From: Muribaculaceae bacterium
Lineage (GTDB): Bacteria > Bacteroidota > Bacteroidia > Bacteroidales > Muribaculaceae
Direction: 5' to 3'
DNA length: 64,000 bases
Assembly: GCA_017405965.1 (NCBI GenBank)
Contig: JAFQZK010000016.1
Coordinates: 1-64,000 of the forward strand
The position numbers and the translations under genes are program-made. Positions 35,459 through 47,292 of this stretch are shown piece by piece (positions within the stretch are counted from its first letter, which is position 1; every line of letters begins with the position of its first letter). The notes beneath the pieces are model-generated. The model worked only from the letters and a program-made list of their open reading frames with translations, did not search any database and was not told the DNA's origin.

Positions 35459-36460
35459 ATGAAAAAGTTTTCAATTTTACTTACGGCTTTGTTGCTGCTC
35501 GCATCGTGCAGCAAGGGCTACAAGGTGACCGTCACCTTCCCTGACGACAGCGCCAACGGCGAAACCGCCTTCCTGACCAACTATGACACGGGCGACACCA
35601 TCGCCACGGCTACCGTCGAGAACAATGCCTGCACCTTTGAGGGCAAGACCGACAAAGGCTTCTTCGCACGCTTGTATGCAGGCGGCAACCCTTATGGCTT
35701 CATCGTCGAGCCCGGCGAGGTCAAACTCGACATCGCTGCCGGCACCGCCATCAGTCCGCTCAACGACAAGATGGCAGCGTGGAGCAAGGAGATGCAAACT
35801 ATCGCCGACGACACTACCCTCACCGAGGCCGAGAACGACGCCCGCTATGCCGAGGGTCTGCTCAAGTTCTACCAGGAGAACAAGGACAATGCCATTGGTC
35901 CTTGGGCCTTCTGCAACTACCTGATGTATAAAGACCTCCAGGAGGCCGACATTGATGCACTGCTCAAGGAAGCCCCCGCCGAGTATGCTCAGTTGAAACG
36001 TGTCGAGAAAGCCAAGAACGCAGCCCGCCAGCTCATTGCCACTGCCGAGGGTCAGAAGTTCACCGACTTTGAGGTGAAGGCCGAAGACGGCGCCGTGCAG
36101 AAGCTGTCGGATCACGTGGGCAAGGGTAAAGTCACGGTCGTGGACTTCTGGGCCAGCTGGTGTCCTCCCTGCCGTGCCGAGATTCCCAAGCTGCAAGCCC
36201 TCAAGGCCAAATACGGCGACAAGTTTGACGTGCTGGGCGTTGCCGTGTGGGACAACCCCGACGACAGCCGCAAAGCCATGACCGAGCTCAATATCACCTG
36301 GCCTGTCATCATCGGCACCCAAAAGCTGACCGAGCCTACTGACCTCTACGGCATCAAGGGCTTTCCCCACATCATCATCTTCGGGCCCGACGGCACTATC
36401 GTGTCACGCGGCCTGACCGGCGACGACCTCGCCAACAAGATTGCCGAGCTGGTGAAATAA
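35459..36460 (+). CDS. TlpA-like thioredoxin-family lipoprotein
   Basis: 333 residues. Lipobox LLASC with lipidated Cys17. An N-terminal DUF4369-like beta domain (about 20-110) and a helical linker lead to a thioredoxin/AhpC-TSA domain (about 200-333) with active site WASWCPPC (Cys235/Cys238) and the cis-Pro segment KGFPHIIIF. It acts in the periplasm as a disulfide reductase or isomerase; the partner is unknown. It closes the run with the nucleotidase and the GH3 fusion. Confidence 0.9.
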   Translation: MKKFSILLTALLLLASCSKGYKVTVTFPDDSANGETAFLTNYDTGDTIATATVENNACTFEGKTDKGFFARLYAGGNPYGFIVEPGEVKLDIAAGTAISPLNDKMAAWSKEMQTIADDTTLTEAENDARYAEGLLKFYQENKDNAIGPWAFCNYLMYKDLQEADIDALLKEAPAEYAQLKRVEKAKNAARQLIATAEGQKFTDFEVKAEDGAVQKLSDHVGKGKVTVVDFWASWCPPCRAEIPKLQALKAKYGDKFDVLGVAVWDNPDDSRKAMTELNITWPVIIGTQKLTEPTDLYGIKGFPHIIIFGPDGTIVSRGLTGDDLANKIAELVK

Positions 36461-36810
36461 CCTGATGACCGCGATTGGACCGTTTTGACCGATCGGTCCA
36501 GCAGCCTTTACAAGACAAGCGGCTGAGTTCCATCTGGAATTCAGCCGCTCATCGTGTCATGACATCCTATTGCCACAACTCCAAAGCATTCATCAGTCCG
36601 ATGTCGCAATTCGGTCAAAAAACTGAAACGAAAACCGCATTTTTCCTTACAATACGCCAAGTATTTAAAAAAATGGCAAGACTGTTAATAAAAAAAGTCA
36701 TTTTTCACACAAATAATGCACAGAATTTGGGGTAAAATCATTACCTTTGCACCGCATATTGAGAAATTCATAAATATTACCTAAATATTCAAACAGAAAA
36801 AGTTAAGTAA
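36461..36810 (+). other. Intergenic region with hairpin and ppdK -7 box
   Basis: No gene recognised. A 14-bp stem with loop ATCT (36518-36531 with 36536-36549) probably ends the TlpA transcript, although no T-run follows. TACCTTTG at 36742-36749 is the likely ppdK -7 box, 61 nt before its start. The reading frame 36475-36735 has no features of a protein. Confidence 0.6.
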
Positions 36811-39528
<2,718 letters not shown>

Positions 39529-39547
39529 GCTAACTCTGACAATTCAC

Positions 39548-39583
39548 AAATGGACCTGTCCGCTTGGGCAGGTCCATTTCTGA
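39548..39583 (+). terminator. ppdK terminator
   Basis: Stem AAATGGACCTG / CAGGTCCATTT (39548-39558, 39569-39579) with further pairing in the loop, 20 bp after the stop. Confidence 0.8.
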
Positions 39584-39686
39584 TGTCCAAGCGAATGTTT
39601 CTGACGATTTTTCGGCAAGAACATCACCTAATGTGCGTCATTAAGCAAGAGAGAACACTTCAGTAAATCCCGATTCAGCAAATATC

Positions 39687-40040
39687 ATGAACATCGAAGA
39701 CTACCGCGAGTATTGCCTGTCGTTGGGCACAGACGTAGAAGAGAAATTGCCTTTCACGGCGTTCAAGTATGCCTGTGGCGTGTTGGTATTTTATGTTCAT
39801 GGCCACATGTTTTCGTTTTTTGATTGTGATAACTTCAGGGTCATCACGCTCAAATGCCAGCCTGACCGCATCGAAGACTTGAAGGCACAATATGATTGTA
39901 TCGGGAATCCGTACAACGAATCGCCTAAGCATTGGATCGGCATCAATCCAACGACTGCTCCCAATGCCCTGTTACAGGAACTGACACGAAACTCTTATGA
40001 GATAGTAAAGGCGAAGTATCGGAGAGAGAAGAAGAGATAA
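39687..40040 (+). CDS. MmcQ/YjbR family protein
   Basis: 117 residues: MNIEDYREYCLSLGTDVEEKLPF, FKCxxxR-type segment VITLKCQPDRIEDL, and PKHWIGINP. This is the MmcQ/YjbR fold, described as DNA-binding-like; the biological role is unknown. Single gene followed by a terminator hairpin. No clear promoter box was found. Confidence 0.85.
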   Translation: MNIEDYREYCLSLGTDVEEKLPFTAFKYACGVLVFYVHGHMFSFFDCDNFRVITLKCQPDRIEDLKAQYDCIGNPYNESPKHWIGINPTTAPNALLQELTRNSYEIVKAKYRREKKR

Positions 40041-40064
40041 CATGAACACATTAGACTATAGTGC

Positions 40065-40105
40065 AGCGGTTGCATCCCGTCAAAAGGATGCAACCGCTTG
40101 TTATT
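40065..40105 (+). terminator. Terminator after the MmcQ/YjbR gene
   Basis: Perfect 13-bp stem AGCGGTTGCATCC / GGATGCAACCGCT with an 8-nt loop, followed by TGTTATT. Confidence 0.75.
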
Positions 40106-40192
40106 GCAGCAGGAATGGCGCATCGGGCTGAATGCGAAGAAGCGACATCTGCATTTTTTTCAGCAAAACAACGCTTGAAATGAAAAAAGCAT

Positions 40193-40200
40193 TATCTTTG
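40193..40200 (+). promoter_or_regulatory. -7 box TATCTTTG upstream of the 124-residue gene
   Basis: TATCTTTG fits TAnnTTTG and lies 32 nt before the start at 40233. Confidence 0.5.
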
Positions 40201-40232
40201 CAGTTTGTATACGAACCATATTACTGAAAATA

Positions 40233-40607
40233 ATGGACAACAATCTCAAAAAGATACTCGACGACGACACCAACGGTTTGCTGACCTATGAGTACATAGC
40301 CAACAATATGGGCAGCATCGATGACGACATGCCCGCCCTGGTTGACAATATGATACTGAAGGACCGCACCGGTCAGTTTGTAGTGAGTACGGCTCGCTAC
40401 CTCAACGCCATCGACCGCGAGAAATATGCTTCCAGCATCGACCTGCTGGTGAAGGCAGCTATCGCCAAGGACCGCGACCACGTTTATCTGGCCTACCTGG
40501 CCTCATCGTTGTGGGGCGCCGACTACAAGGAGCATGCTGCCGAACTGAGCGCCAACGACGACAACTTCCGCCGCATCTACAAGCGCCTCTATCCCGTGGG
40601 CATCTAA
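40233..40607 (+). CDS. Conserved hypothetical protein, 124 residues
   Basis: Soluble, acidic, mostly helical; no family recognised. Visible blocks: KKILDDDTNGLLTYEYIANN, LVDNMILKDRTGQFVVSTARYLNAID and LVKAAIAKDRDHVYLAYLASSLWG. No signal peptide or catalytic motif. It lies 69 bp upstream of the cyclophilin lipoprotein and probably shares its transcript. Confidence 0.7.
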   Translation: MDNNLKKILDDDTNGLLTYEYIANNMGSIDDDMPALVDNMILKDRTGQFVVSTARYLNAIDREKYASSIDLLVKAAIAKDRDHVYLAYLASSLWGADYKEHAAELSANDDNFRRIYKRLYPVGI

Positions 40608-40676
40608 CCAACGACGTTAATGACCTTAATGTCTTTAAGGACCTTAAGGTCGCATTTCAGACAACAGAACATATCA

Positions 40677-41540
40677 ATGAAGAGATTTTTATTTTTATCT
40701 ATCGTGATGGCGGCATTTGCGCTCATGGCTTGCTCGGCTAACGGAACAGGCGATGCAGCCAACAGTTCAGCCGCCGGCAAGACTACCGACAACAAGATGA
40801 CACAAGTAGAACTGGAAACCACCTACGGCAACATCATCGTAGGGCTCTACAACGAGACACCTCAGCACCGCGACAACTTCATCAAGCTGGTGAAATCGGG
40901 TTATTATGACGGCGTGCTGTTTCACCGCGTGATCAAGGACTTCATGATCCAGACCGGTGATGGCACCTCCAAAACCGCTGGCCCTGACACCATGCTCGGA
41001 GAGGGTGACCCCGGCTACACCATCGAGGCCGAGTTTGTTTATCCCAAGTATTTCCACAAACGTGGTGCTCTGGCCGCTGCACGCACAGGCGACCAGGTGA
41101 ATCCCGAGCGTCGCAGCAGCGGTAGCCAGTTCTATATCGTGACCGGCAAAATCTATGGCAGCGATGAGCTGAAGATGATGACCCAGCGGCTCGCCGACGT
41201 GCAGAAGCAGGACATCTTCCGCCGCCTCGTGAATGAGAACCAGGCCAAAATCCAGCAGCTGCAGCAAAACCAAGACAATGCCGGCCTGCAAGCCTTGCAG
41301 AATGAGCTCATCCAGCAGACCGAGGCCGAGGCCGCTGAGCACCCCTTCAAGTTGACCGATGAGCAGATCGACGCCTATACCAGCGTAGGTGGCACGCCGC
41401 ATCTCGACGGCCAGTACACGGTATTCGGTGAGGTCATCAAGGGCATGGACGTGGTGGACAAAATCCAGAACGTCACGACCGGCCGCATGGACCGTCCCAC
41501 CGTCGATGTCAAGATTATCAAGGCAACAGTCCTGGAATAA
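40677..41540 (+). CDS. Cyclophilin-type peptidyl-prolyl isomerase, lipoprotein
   Basis: 287 residues from ATG 40677. Lipobox ALMACS gives a lipid anchor. Cyclophilin motifs are VLFHRVIKDFMIQTGD, RGALAAARTG and RRSSGSQFYIV. A helical Gln-rich insert of about 80 residues (KMMTQRLADVQKQ through FKLTDEQID) splits the fold before the final GGTPHLDGQYTVFGEVIKGMDVVDKI. It would assist folding of envelope proteins in the periplasm. A longer in-frame start at 40620 would remove the signal peptide from the N terminus and is rejected. Confidence 0.9.
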   Translation: MKRFLFLSIVMAAFALMACSANGTGDAANSSAAGKTTDNKMTQVELETTYGNIIVGLYNETPQHRDNFIKLVKSGYYDGVLFHRVIKDFMIQTGDGTSKTAGPDTMLGEGDPGYTIEAEFVYPKYFHKRGALAAARTGDQVNPERRSSGSQFYIVTGKIYGSDELKMMTQRLADVQKQDIFRRLVNENQAKIQQLQQNQDNAGLQALQNELIQQTEAEAAEHPFKLTDEQIDAYTSVGGTPHLDGQYTVFGEVIKGMDVVDKIQNVTTGRMDRPTVDVKIIKATVLE

Positions 41541-41563
41541 CAACCAACCACAATTATTATACT

Positions 41564-41607
41564 ATAGGGCTTATAAGGCATAATGGTCTTATAAGCCCTG
41601 TATTTTT
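41564..41607 (+). terminator. Terminator of the cyclophilin gene
   Basis: A 14-bp stem (AGGGCTTATAAG / CTTATAAGCCCT core) followed by TATTTTT. Confidence 0.88.
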
Positions 41608-41644
41608 CAGAAAAAACACGCCAATTTGAAAAAAAACGGAAAAA

Positions 41645-41652
41645 TACCTTTG
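41645..41652 (+). promoter_or_regulatory. -7 box TACCTTTG upstream of the DUF349 gene
   Basis: TACCTTTG with a TTTG 16 nt upstream (spacing shorter than consensus). Leader about 80 nt. Confidence 0.45.
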
Positions 41653-41732
41653 TAGTTGCGAAAAAATGAGTAAATTTGGGGTTTAGAATTTAACAACCAG
41701 AGTCATTTGGCACTTTTATAAAATCAATTATT

Positions 41733-43703
41733 ATGATGGATTCGCGTGAACAATCTGAATCGATGAACAATCTCGAGAAAGATCAAACCTTGAACACTGA
41801 GCCCAAGAACGAGGCCCAGGAAATTGTGAATGAAGAAGTTAATGTAGAAGAACCCGCAACCGAGGAAGCACCCGCAACCGCACCTGAGGCTCCGGCCGAG
41901 GAGACTCCTGCTCCTGTTGAAGAAGCTCCCGCTCCTGCCGAGGAGGCTCCTGCTCCTATTGAAGAAGCTCCTGCTCCTGCTGAGGAAGCGCCCAAAGCCG
42001 AGGAACAGACTCGCCTGGATCTGGCCGGCAAGACTAAAGCCGAGCTGGTGAACATGATGCGTGAGGCTGCCGCCCGTCCCATCGAGGAGGTGAAAGACGA
42101 GGTGCAGGCCATCAAGGCCGCATTCTTTGCCCTGCGTCGCGACGAGCTGACCAAGGAAAAAGAGGAATTCCTCGCTAACGGCAACAACGAGGCCGACTTC
42201 ACTCCCAAAGAGGATGCTGACGAAAGCAACCTGAAGGAGCTGCTCGACGTGCTCAAGGAGCGCCGTACCGAGTACAATGCGGCACAAGAGGCTAACCGCG
42301 AAGCCAACCTCGAGAAAAAACGTCAGATCATCGCGCTCATCAATGAGATAGCCAACGACCCTGATAATATCAACCGCCAGTTCAACCGCGTTAAGCAGTT
42401 GCAACAGGACTTCAAGGATGCCGGCGAGGTTCCTCCCACGGCCGACACCGAGGTATGGAAAGAGTTCCAGCGCGCCACCGAGCGCTTCTATGACGTGCTC
42501 AAGATGAACAAGGAGCTGCGTGACTACGACTTCAAGAAGAACCTGGAGCTCAAGCAGCAGCTGTGTGAAGACGCCGAGGCCCTCGACGAGGAGACCGATG
42601 TAGTAGCAGCCTTCAGGAAGTTGCAGGAGATGCACACCAAGTGGCGCGAGATCGGCCCCGTAGCTAAGGAGCTGCGCGAGGAGTTGTGGGCACGCTTCAA
42701 AGCTGCCTCCAGCGCCATCAACAAGAAGTATCAGACATTCTTTGAGGACCGCAAGAGCAAGGAAAAAGAGAATGCCGACGCCAAGACGGAGCTGTGTGAG
42801 AAGATAGAGCAAATCAGCACCGACGACCTCAAGACCTATGCCCAGTGGGACGAAGTCACCAAACAGATCATCGCCCTGCAAGAGGACTGGAAGAAATTGG
42901 GATATGCTTCACGCAAAGCCAATGCGGCGCTGTTCGCCCGCTTCCGCAAGTCGTGTGATGAGTTCTTCGCCAAGAAAGCCGAGTTCTACAAGACGATGAA
43001 GGAGGAGCTGAGCTCCAACCTGGCCAAGAAAATCGACCTGTGTGAGCGTGCCGAGGCCCTGATGGACTCCACCGAGTGGAAAGAAGCCACCGAGAAGTTC
43101 GTCGAGCTGCAGAAGGAGTGGAAGACCATCGGTCCCGTAGTGAAGAAGCACAGCGACGCCGTGTGGAAACGCTTTATCGCTGCCTGCGACCACTTCTTTG
43201 ATCAGAAGAAGAAACAGAACGTCAACGTGCATGCTGTCGAGCACGACAACCTCAAGGCCAAGAAAGAGGTCATCGCCACCCTCAAGGCAACCATCGAGGA
43301 AGCCGCCGAGGATGCTGCACAGACCGTGCGCGACCTGATGGACCGCTGGCAGGAAATCGGACACGTTCCCTTCAAGGAGAAAGACAAAATCTATGCCCAG
43401 TACCGCGAACTCGTGGACAAGGCATTCGAGACGCTGAACATGCGTGGTTCTCGTCCGCGCGGCGAGGGCGGCTCACGTCCGCGTCAGGGTGGCGGTGACC
43501 GCAACTTGAGCGAGCGCGACCGTCTGGTTCGCACCTACGAGCAGCGCATGAGCGAGCTCAAGACCTTCGAGAACAACATGGGCTTCCTGACCGCCAACAC
43601 CAAGAGCGGCAACTCGCTCGTGCAGGAGATGGAACGCCGCATCATCAGCCTCAAGGAAGAGATTGCCGAGCTCGAGCAGCGCATCAAGGAGATGGATGCC
43701 TGA
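41733..43703 (+). CDS. DUF349 domain protein with acidic PAPAEEAP repeats
   Basis: 656 residues, no signal peptide. Residues about 40-95 are low-complexity Pro/Ala/Glu repeats (APVEEAPAPAEEAPAPIEEA). Residues about 135-570 hold several DUF349 helical repeats (pattern W..ATExFxxLQxEWKxIGPV). The C terminus has an Arg/Gly-rich stretch (GSRPRGEGGSRPRQGGG) and a coiled coil (ERRIISLKEEIAELEQRIKEM). DUF349 proteins have no established enzymatic function. The repeat tract and RG-rich patch suggest a flexible, nucleic-acid-associated protein, which is inference. Confidence 0.85.
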   Translation: MMDSREQSESMNNLEKDQTLNTEPKNEAQEIVNEEVNVEEPATEEAPATAPEAPAEETPAPVEEAPAPAEEAPAPIEEAPAPAEEAPKAEEQTRLDLAGKTKAELVNMMREAAARPIEEVKDEVQAIKAAFFALRRDELTKEKEEFLANGNNEADFTPKEDADESNLKELLDVLKERRTEYNAAQEANREANLEKKRQIIALINEIANDPDNINRQFNRVKQLQQDFKDAGEVPPTADTEVWKEFQRATERFYDVLKMNKELRDYDFKKNLELKQQLCEDAEALDEETDVVAAFRKLQEMHTKWREIGPVAKELREELWARFKAASSAINKKYQTFFEDRKSKEKENADAKTELCEKIEQISTDDLKTYAQWDEVTKQIIALQEDWKKLGYASRKANAALFARFRKSCDEFFAKKAEFYKTMKEELSSNLAKKIDLCERAEALMDSTEWKEATEKFVELQKEWKTIGPVVKKHSDAVWKRFIAACDHFFDQKKKQNVNVHAVEHDNLKAKKEVIATLKATIEEAAEDAAQTVRDLMDRWQEIGHVPFKEKDKIYAQYRELVDKAFETLNMRGSRPRGEGGSRPRQGGGDRNLSERDRLVRTYEQRMSELKTFENNMGFLTANTKSGNSLVQEMERRIISLKEEIAELEQRIKEMDA

Positions 43704-43755
43704 TACCGGCTACTCCGGCAAGTCAAAATGAATACAATGTAACTGTGTTGTAAAG

Positions 43756-43818
43756 CAAGCGCATCAACAACAAGAATTGCCCTGATGGACAGTACAATTC
43801 TTGTTGTGCGGTTGCTTG
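43756..43818 (+). terminator. Large hairpin after the DUF349 gene
   Basis: A perfect 13-bp stem (ACAACAAGAATTG with CAATTCTTGTTGT) is capped outside a 6x6 internal loop by CAAGC / GCTTG. It lacks a clear T-run. Confidence 0.6.
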
Positions 43819-43870
43819 ACACACAAATGGTATTGACTAATTACCTACAAGATACACTAAGCACTACCTA

Positions 43871-45268
43871 ATGAAGAGCAAAGGCCGATATGGACAATTC
43901 GTCAGATGGATATTCAGCATCATCGACGTGCTGATTGTCAATCTGGCTTATTTCGCCACACTGCTGTGGCCTGCGACCACGACGGCCGACGGCAACGGGA
44001 TGTATGAGCGTCCCATCTGGCTGGCGCTGAATGTGGCTATGCTGGTGTGTGTCTATTTCTACAATGATGTTCACGAACGGCGCGTGTTCTATGCCGACAA
44101 GGTTGTGGGACAGGCGCTCAAACTGGTGCTCACCCATGCGGGCATCTTCATTGCGCTTGCCTCGTTCTTGAGCAAGTTTGATGCTCCCTGGCAACAGGTG
44201 CTGCTGTTCTACATCATCTTCTTTATCGCCCTGGCCACATGGTGGGTACTCTCGCGCCAGTTGGTGAAACTGTATCGCAACCAGGGCTTTAACTTCAAAC
44301 GCGTCATTGTCATCGGTGGCGGCACCGTGGGTGTGCGCCTCATTAACGAGATGCTGGGCGACCAAGGTTATGGTTACCACATCGTGGGCTTCTTTGACAA
44401 CAACCCCAAGGCCCGTTCGGCCTCGGCGGCCTATCAAGGCACCCTCGATGATGTGGAGCAGTTCGTCAAGACGCATCAGGTGGACGAGATGTTCTGTGCT
44501 GTCCCCGACGTTGAGGACACTCAGAACGTTGCCCGCATGATCCGCATCGCCGACAACAACGCCGTTGACTTCTACTATGTGCCGCAGTTCGGCCGCACTG
44601 TCACCCGCCAGTTTGAGCTCAGCTCGGTGGGTGATGTCCCCATTCTGGCCGTTCACCCCTACCCGCTCAAGAACCCCATCAACCGCCTGTTCAAACGTGC
44701 CTTTGACCTGTTGTTCTCGACGGTTGCACTCATCTTGTCACCCCTGGTCATCATTCCCGTGGCCATCGGCATCAAGTTGACATCGCCGGGTCCCATCTTC
44801 TTTGTGCAGCGACGCACTGGCTACCGTGGCCAAGCCTTCAACTGCTACAAGTTCCGCACCATGCGCATCAATGCCGACAGCGACACCCTGCAGGCGACCA
44901 AGGGAGACCCCCGTATCACCCGCTTCGGCAACTTCCTGCGTCGCACGAGCATCGACGAGTTGCCGCAATTCTATAATGTGTGGCGCGGCGAGATGAGTAT
45001 CGTGGGCCCACGCCCTCACATGGTGGCCCAGACCGAGATGTACAGCGAACTCATCGACAAGTACATGCTGCGACACACCATCAAGCCCGGCATCACCGGT
45101 TGGGCTCAAGTGCGCGGTTACCGTGGCCAGACCGAGGAGTTGTGGCAGATGGAGAAACGCGTGGAGTATGACGTGTGGTATGCCGAGAACTGGAGCTTCT
45201 TCCTGGACCTGAAAATCATCGTCCGCACCATTTGGAATGCCCTCAAGGGCGAGGATAATGCTTATTGA
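43871..45268 (+). CDS. Undecaprenyl-phosphate glucose/galactose phosphotransferase (polyprenyl glycosylphosphotransferase)
   Basis: 465 residues. Four N-terminal membrane helices (about 10-130), a Rossmann-like CoA-binding domain (VIVIGGGTVGVRLINEM, about 140-240), another helix and the C-terminal bacterial sugar transferase domain (KRAFDLLFS, GPIFFVQRRTGYRGQAF, FRTMRIN, IDELPQFYNVWRGEMSIVGPRPH). It transfers a hexose-1-phosphate from a UDP-sugar to undecaprenyl phosphate, starting synthesis of a capsule, exopolysaccharide or O-glycan. No further polysaccharide genes are adjacent; rfbD lies 11.5 kb away. Confidence 0.92.
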   Translation: MKSKGRYGQFVRWIFSIIDVLIVNLAYFATLLWPATTTADGNGMYERPIWLALNVAMLVCVYFYNDVHERRVFYADKVVGQALKLVLTHAGIFIALASFLSKFDAPWQQVLLFYIIFFIALATWWVLSRQLVKLYRNQGFNFKRVIVIGGGTVGVRLINEMLGDQGYGYHIVGFFDNNPKARSASAAYQGTLDDVEQFVKTHQVDEMFCAVPDVEDTQNVARMIRIADNNAVDFYYVPQFGRTVTRQFELSSVGDVPILAVHPYPLKNPINRLFKRAFDLLFSTVALILSPLVIIPVAIGIKLTSPGPIFFVQRRTGYRGQAFNCYKFRTMRINADSDTLQATKGDPRITRFGNFLRRTSIDELPQFYNVWRGEMSIVGPRPHMVAQTEMYSELIDKYMLRHTIKPGITGWAQVRGYRGQTEELWQMEKRVEYDVWYAENWSFFLDLKIIVRTIWNALKGEDNAY

Positions 45269-45300
45269 GGTTAAAGGTTAAAGGTTAGAGGTTAAAGGGG
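45269..45300 (+). repeat. Heptamer array GGTTAAA between the sugar transferase gene and recQ
   Basis: Four consecutive heptamers (GGTTAAA, GGTTAAA, GGTTAGA, GGTTAAA) then GGGG fill the whole 36-bp spacer right up to the recQ start. Slippage here would change the distance between stop and start codons. It belongs to the same TTAGNNN-type family as the arrays at 134, 6260, 6412 and 59254. Confidence 0.8.
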
Positions 45301-45304
45301 TGAT

Positions 45305-47155
45305 ATGACGCGGGAAGAAAGTGCGTTGATGCTGTTGAGGAGCTGCTATGGCTATGACAGCTTCAGAGGTCAGCAATGGGACATCATCAATCACACACTT
45401 GATGGACGCGACAGCATTGTACTCATGCCAACCGGCGGCGGCAAATCGCTGTGTTACCAGATTCCAGGACTGATGAGTGAGGATGGTTTCGCCATCGTCA
45501 TCTCACCGTTGCTGGCGCTGATGAACGACCAGATCGACGCCCTGCAACAGAACGGCATCCCCGCGCTGGCCCTGAACAGCGAGAAGAGCGAGAGCGAAAA
45601 CCGCCAGACCGTCGACCTGCTGATGCAGGGCAAAGTCAAGCTGTTGTATATCTCACCTGAAAAACTCCTGAGCGAAATTGACCGCTGGTCAAGCAGCATT
45701 ACCGAACGCATCTGCCTGTTTGCCGTCGATGAGGCGCATTGCATCTCACAATGGGGCCACGACTTCCGCCCCGAGTACACTCAGTTGGGTGCTCTCAAGC
45801 AACGCTTTCCTCACATTCCCGTGATGGCACTCACTGCCACTGCCGACCGCATCACGCGCGACGACATCGCCAAGCAGTTGGGCATCCCTGACGCACGTCT
45901 GTTTGTCAGTTCGTTTGACCGTCCCAACATCTCGCTCAACGTGGTGCAAGGCTCCACCGGCAGGACCAAACTGCGCCAGATCGTGCAATTCATCAATCTG
46001 CACCGCGGCGAGAGCGGCATCATCTATTGCCTGCGCCGCAAGGACACCGAGAACATGGCTTCACGGCTCACTTCTCTGGGCATTGAGGCCCAGCCATTCC
46101 ATGCCGGCATGAGCGTGAAGGAGAAACAGCGGGTGCAGCGCGATTTCATCAACGACGACGTGAAAGTGGTGTGCGCCACCGTCGCCTTCGGCATGGGCAT
46201 CGACAAGAGCAACGTGAGGTATGTCATCCACAGCAATATGCCCCGCAATATCGAGAGCTATTATCAGGAAATCGGACGTGCAGGACGCGACGGCCTGCCC
46301 GCCGAAGCCCTGCTGTTCTACAACTACGGCGATATGGTGACGTTGCAGCAATTCGCCCGCGAGTCGGGACAGGTGCAGATCAACATGGACAAACTGCGCC
46401 GCATGCAGCAGTTTGCCGAGAGCACAGTGTGTCGCCGCCGCATCCTGCTGAACTACTTCAACGAGCGCTTTGACCACGACTGCCACAACTGCGACGTGTG
46501 CAACAATCCGCCGGAACGTTTCGACGGCACGCGCTATGCCCAAATGGCCTTGAGCGCCATCAAGCGCACCGATGAGCAGGCCACCATGTACACCGTGACC
46601 GACATCCTGCGCGGCTGGCGCAAGGCCGAAGTCATCGAACACGGCTACGACCAGCTGAAGACCTTCGGTGTGGGCCGCGACCTCACCATAGCCGAGTGGA
46701 ACGCCTACCTGCTACAGATGCTTCAGTTAGGTTTGTTCGATGTAGCCTATGACGAAAACAACCACTTGAAAATCACCGATTTCGGCAACGAAGTACTCTA
46801 CGGTAAACGCACCATCGAGTTGAGCCGATTTGAGCGCCGCGACTTCAAGAAAAGCAAGCCGCAGCCTGTCGAAGAGCAAGAGCAAGCCATCCCCGACATC
46901 ATCGTTACCGGGCCAAAGAAGGTAATGGACAAAGCTTTGTTCGAGCGGCTGCGTGACGTGCGCAAGGCCCTTGCCAAGGCGAGTCATATCGCCCCCTACA
47001 TGGTCTTCAGCGACAAGTCGTTGCAGGCCATGGCAACCGAGAAACCGACGACACAGGCCGAATTCGGCATCCTGTACGGCGTGGGCGAGGTCAAGTGCCA
47101 GAAGTACTGGCGCCCGTTCACCGCCGCCATCCGCGACTACCTTGCCCTCCAATAA
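45305..47155 (+). CDS. recQ: ATP-dependent DNA helicase RecQ
   Basis: 616 residues. Walker A TGGGKSLCYQIP, DEAH box FAVDEAHCISQWGHDFRPEY, helicase C motifs (VAFGMGIDKSNVRYVIH, YYQEIGRAGRDG), the RQC zinc site (CRRRILLNYF...DCHNCDVC), a winged helix, and a C-terminal HRDC domain (LFERLRDVRKALAKASHIAPYMVF). A 3'-to-5' helicase for recombination and fork repair. The start follows the heptamer spacer. Confidence 0.96.
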   Translation: MTREESALMLLRSCYGYDSFRGQQWDIINHTLDGRDSIVLMPTGGGKSLCYQIPGLMSEDGFAIVISPLLALMNDQIDALQQNGIPALALNSEKSESENRQTVDLLMQGKVKLLYISPEKLLSEIDRWSSSITERICLFAVDEAHCISQWGHDFRPEYTQLGALKQRFPHIPVMALTATADRITRDDIAKQLGIPDARLFVSSFDRPNISLNVVQGSTGRTKLRQIVQFINLHRGESGIIYCLRRKDTENMASRLTSLGIEAQPFHAGMSVKEKQRVQRDFINDDVKVVCATVAFGMGIDKSNVRYVIHSNMPRNIESYYQEIGRAGRDGLPAEALLFYNYGDMVTLQQFARESGQVQINMDKLRRMQQFAESTVCRRRILLNYFNERFDHDCHNCDVCNNPPERFDGTRYAQMALSAIKRTDEQATMYTVTDILRGWRKAEVIEHGYDQLKTFGVGRDLTIAEWNAYLLQMLQLGLFDVAYDENNHLKITDFGNEVLYGKRTIELSRFERRDFKKSKPQPVEEQEQAIPDIIVTGPKKVMDKALFERLRDVRKALAKASHIAPYMVFSDKSLQAMATEKPTTQAEFGILYGVGEVKCQKYWRPFTAAIRDYLALQ

Positions 47156-47292
47156 GACAACGAATTAAAAAAAGGAAAACAATAAATACAATAAACACTA
47201 AGGCATCCGCGCTCTTTTTATTATCGCATGCCGGATGGAATTGTTTTGATTGTACTTATTGTCTTCCTTTTCAGTATTGGCTTGAAGTGGTC
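47156..47292. repeat. Intergenic gap with one GGCATCCGC copy
   Basis: Between the convergent recQ and symporter genes. GGCATCCGCGCTCTTT (47202-47217) matches the copy at 9598-9613, and both are preceded or followed by A-rich CAATAA repeats. Confidence 0.6.

Noticed and set aside
36475-36735. 86-codon frame between the TlpA gene and ppdK
   Set aside because: It contains the terminator hairpin, shows no signal or domain, and has AT-rich intergenic composition.
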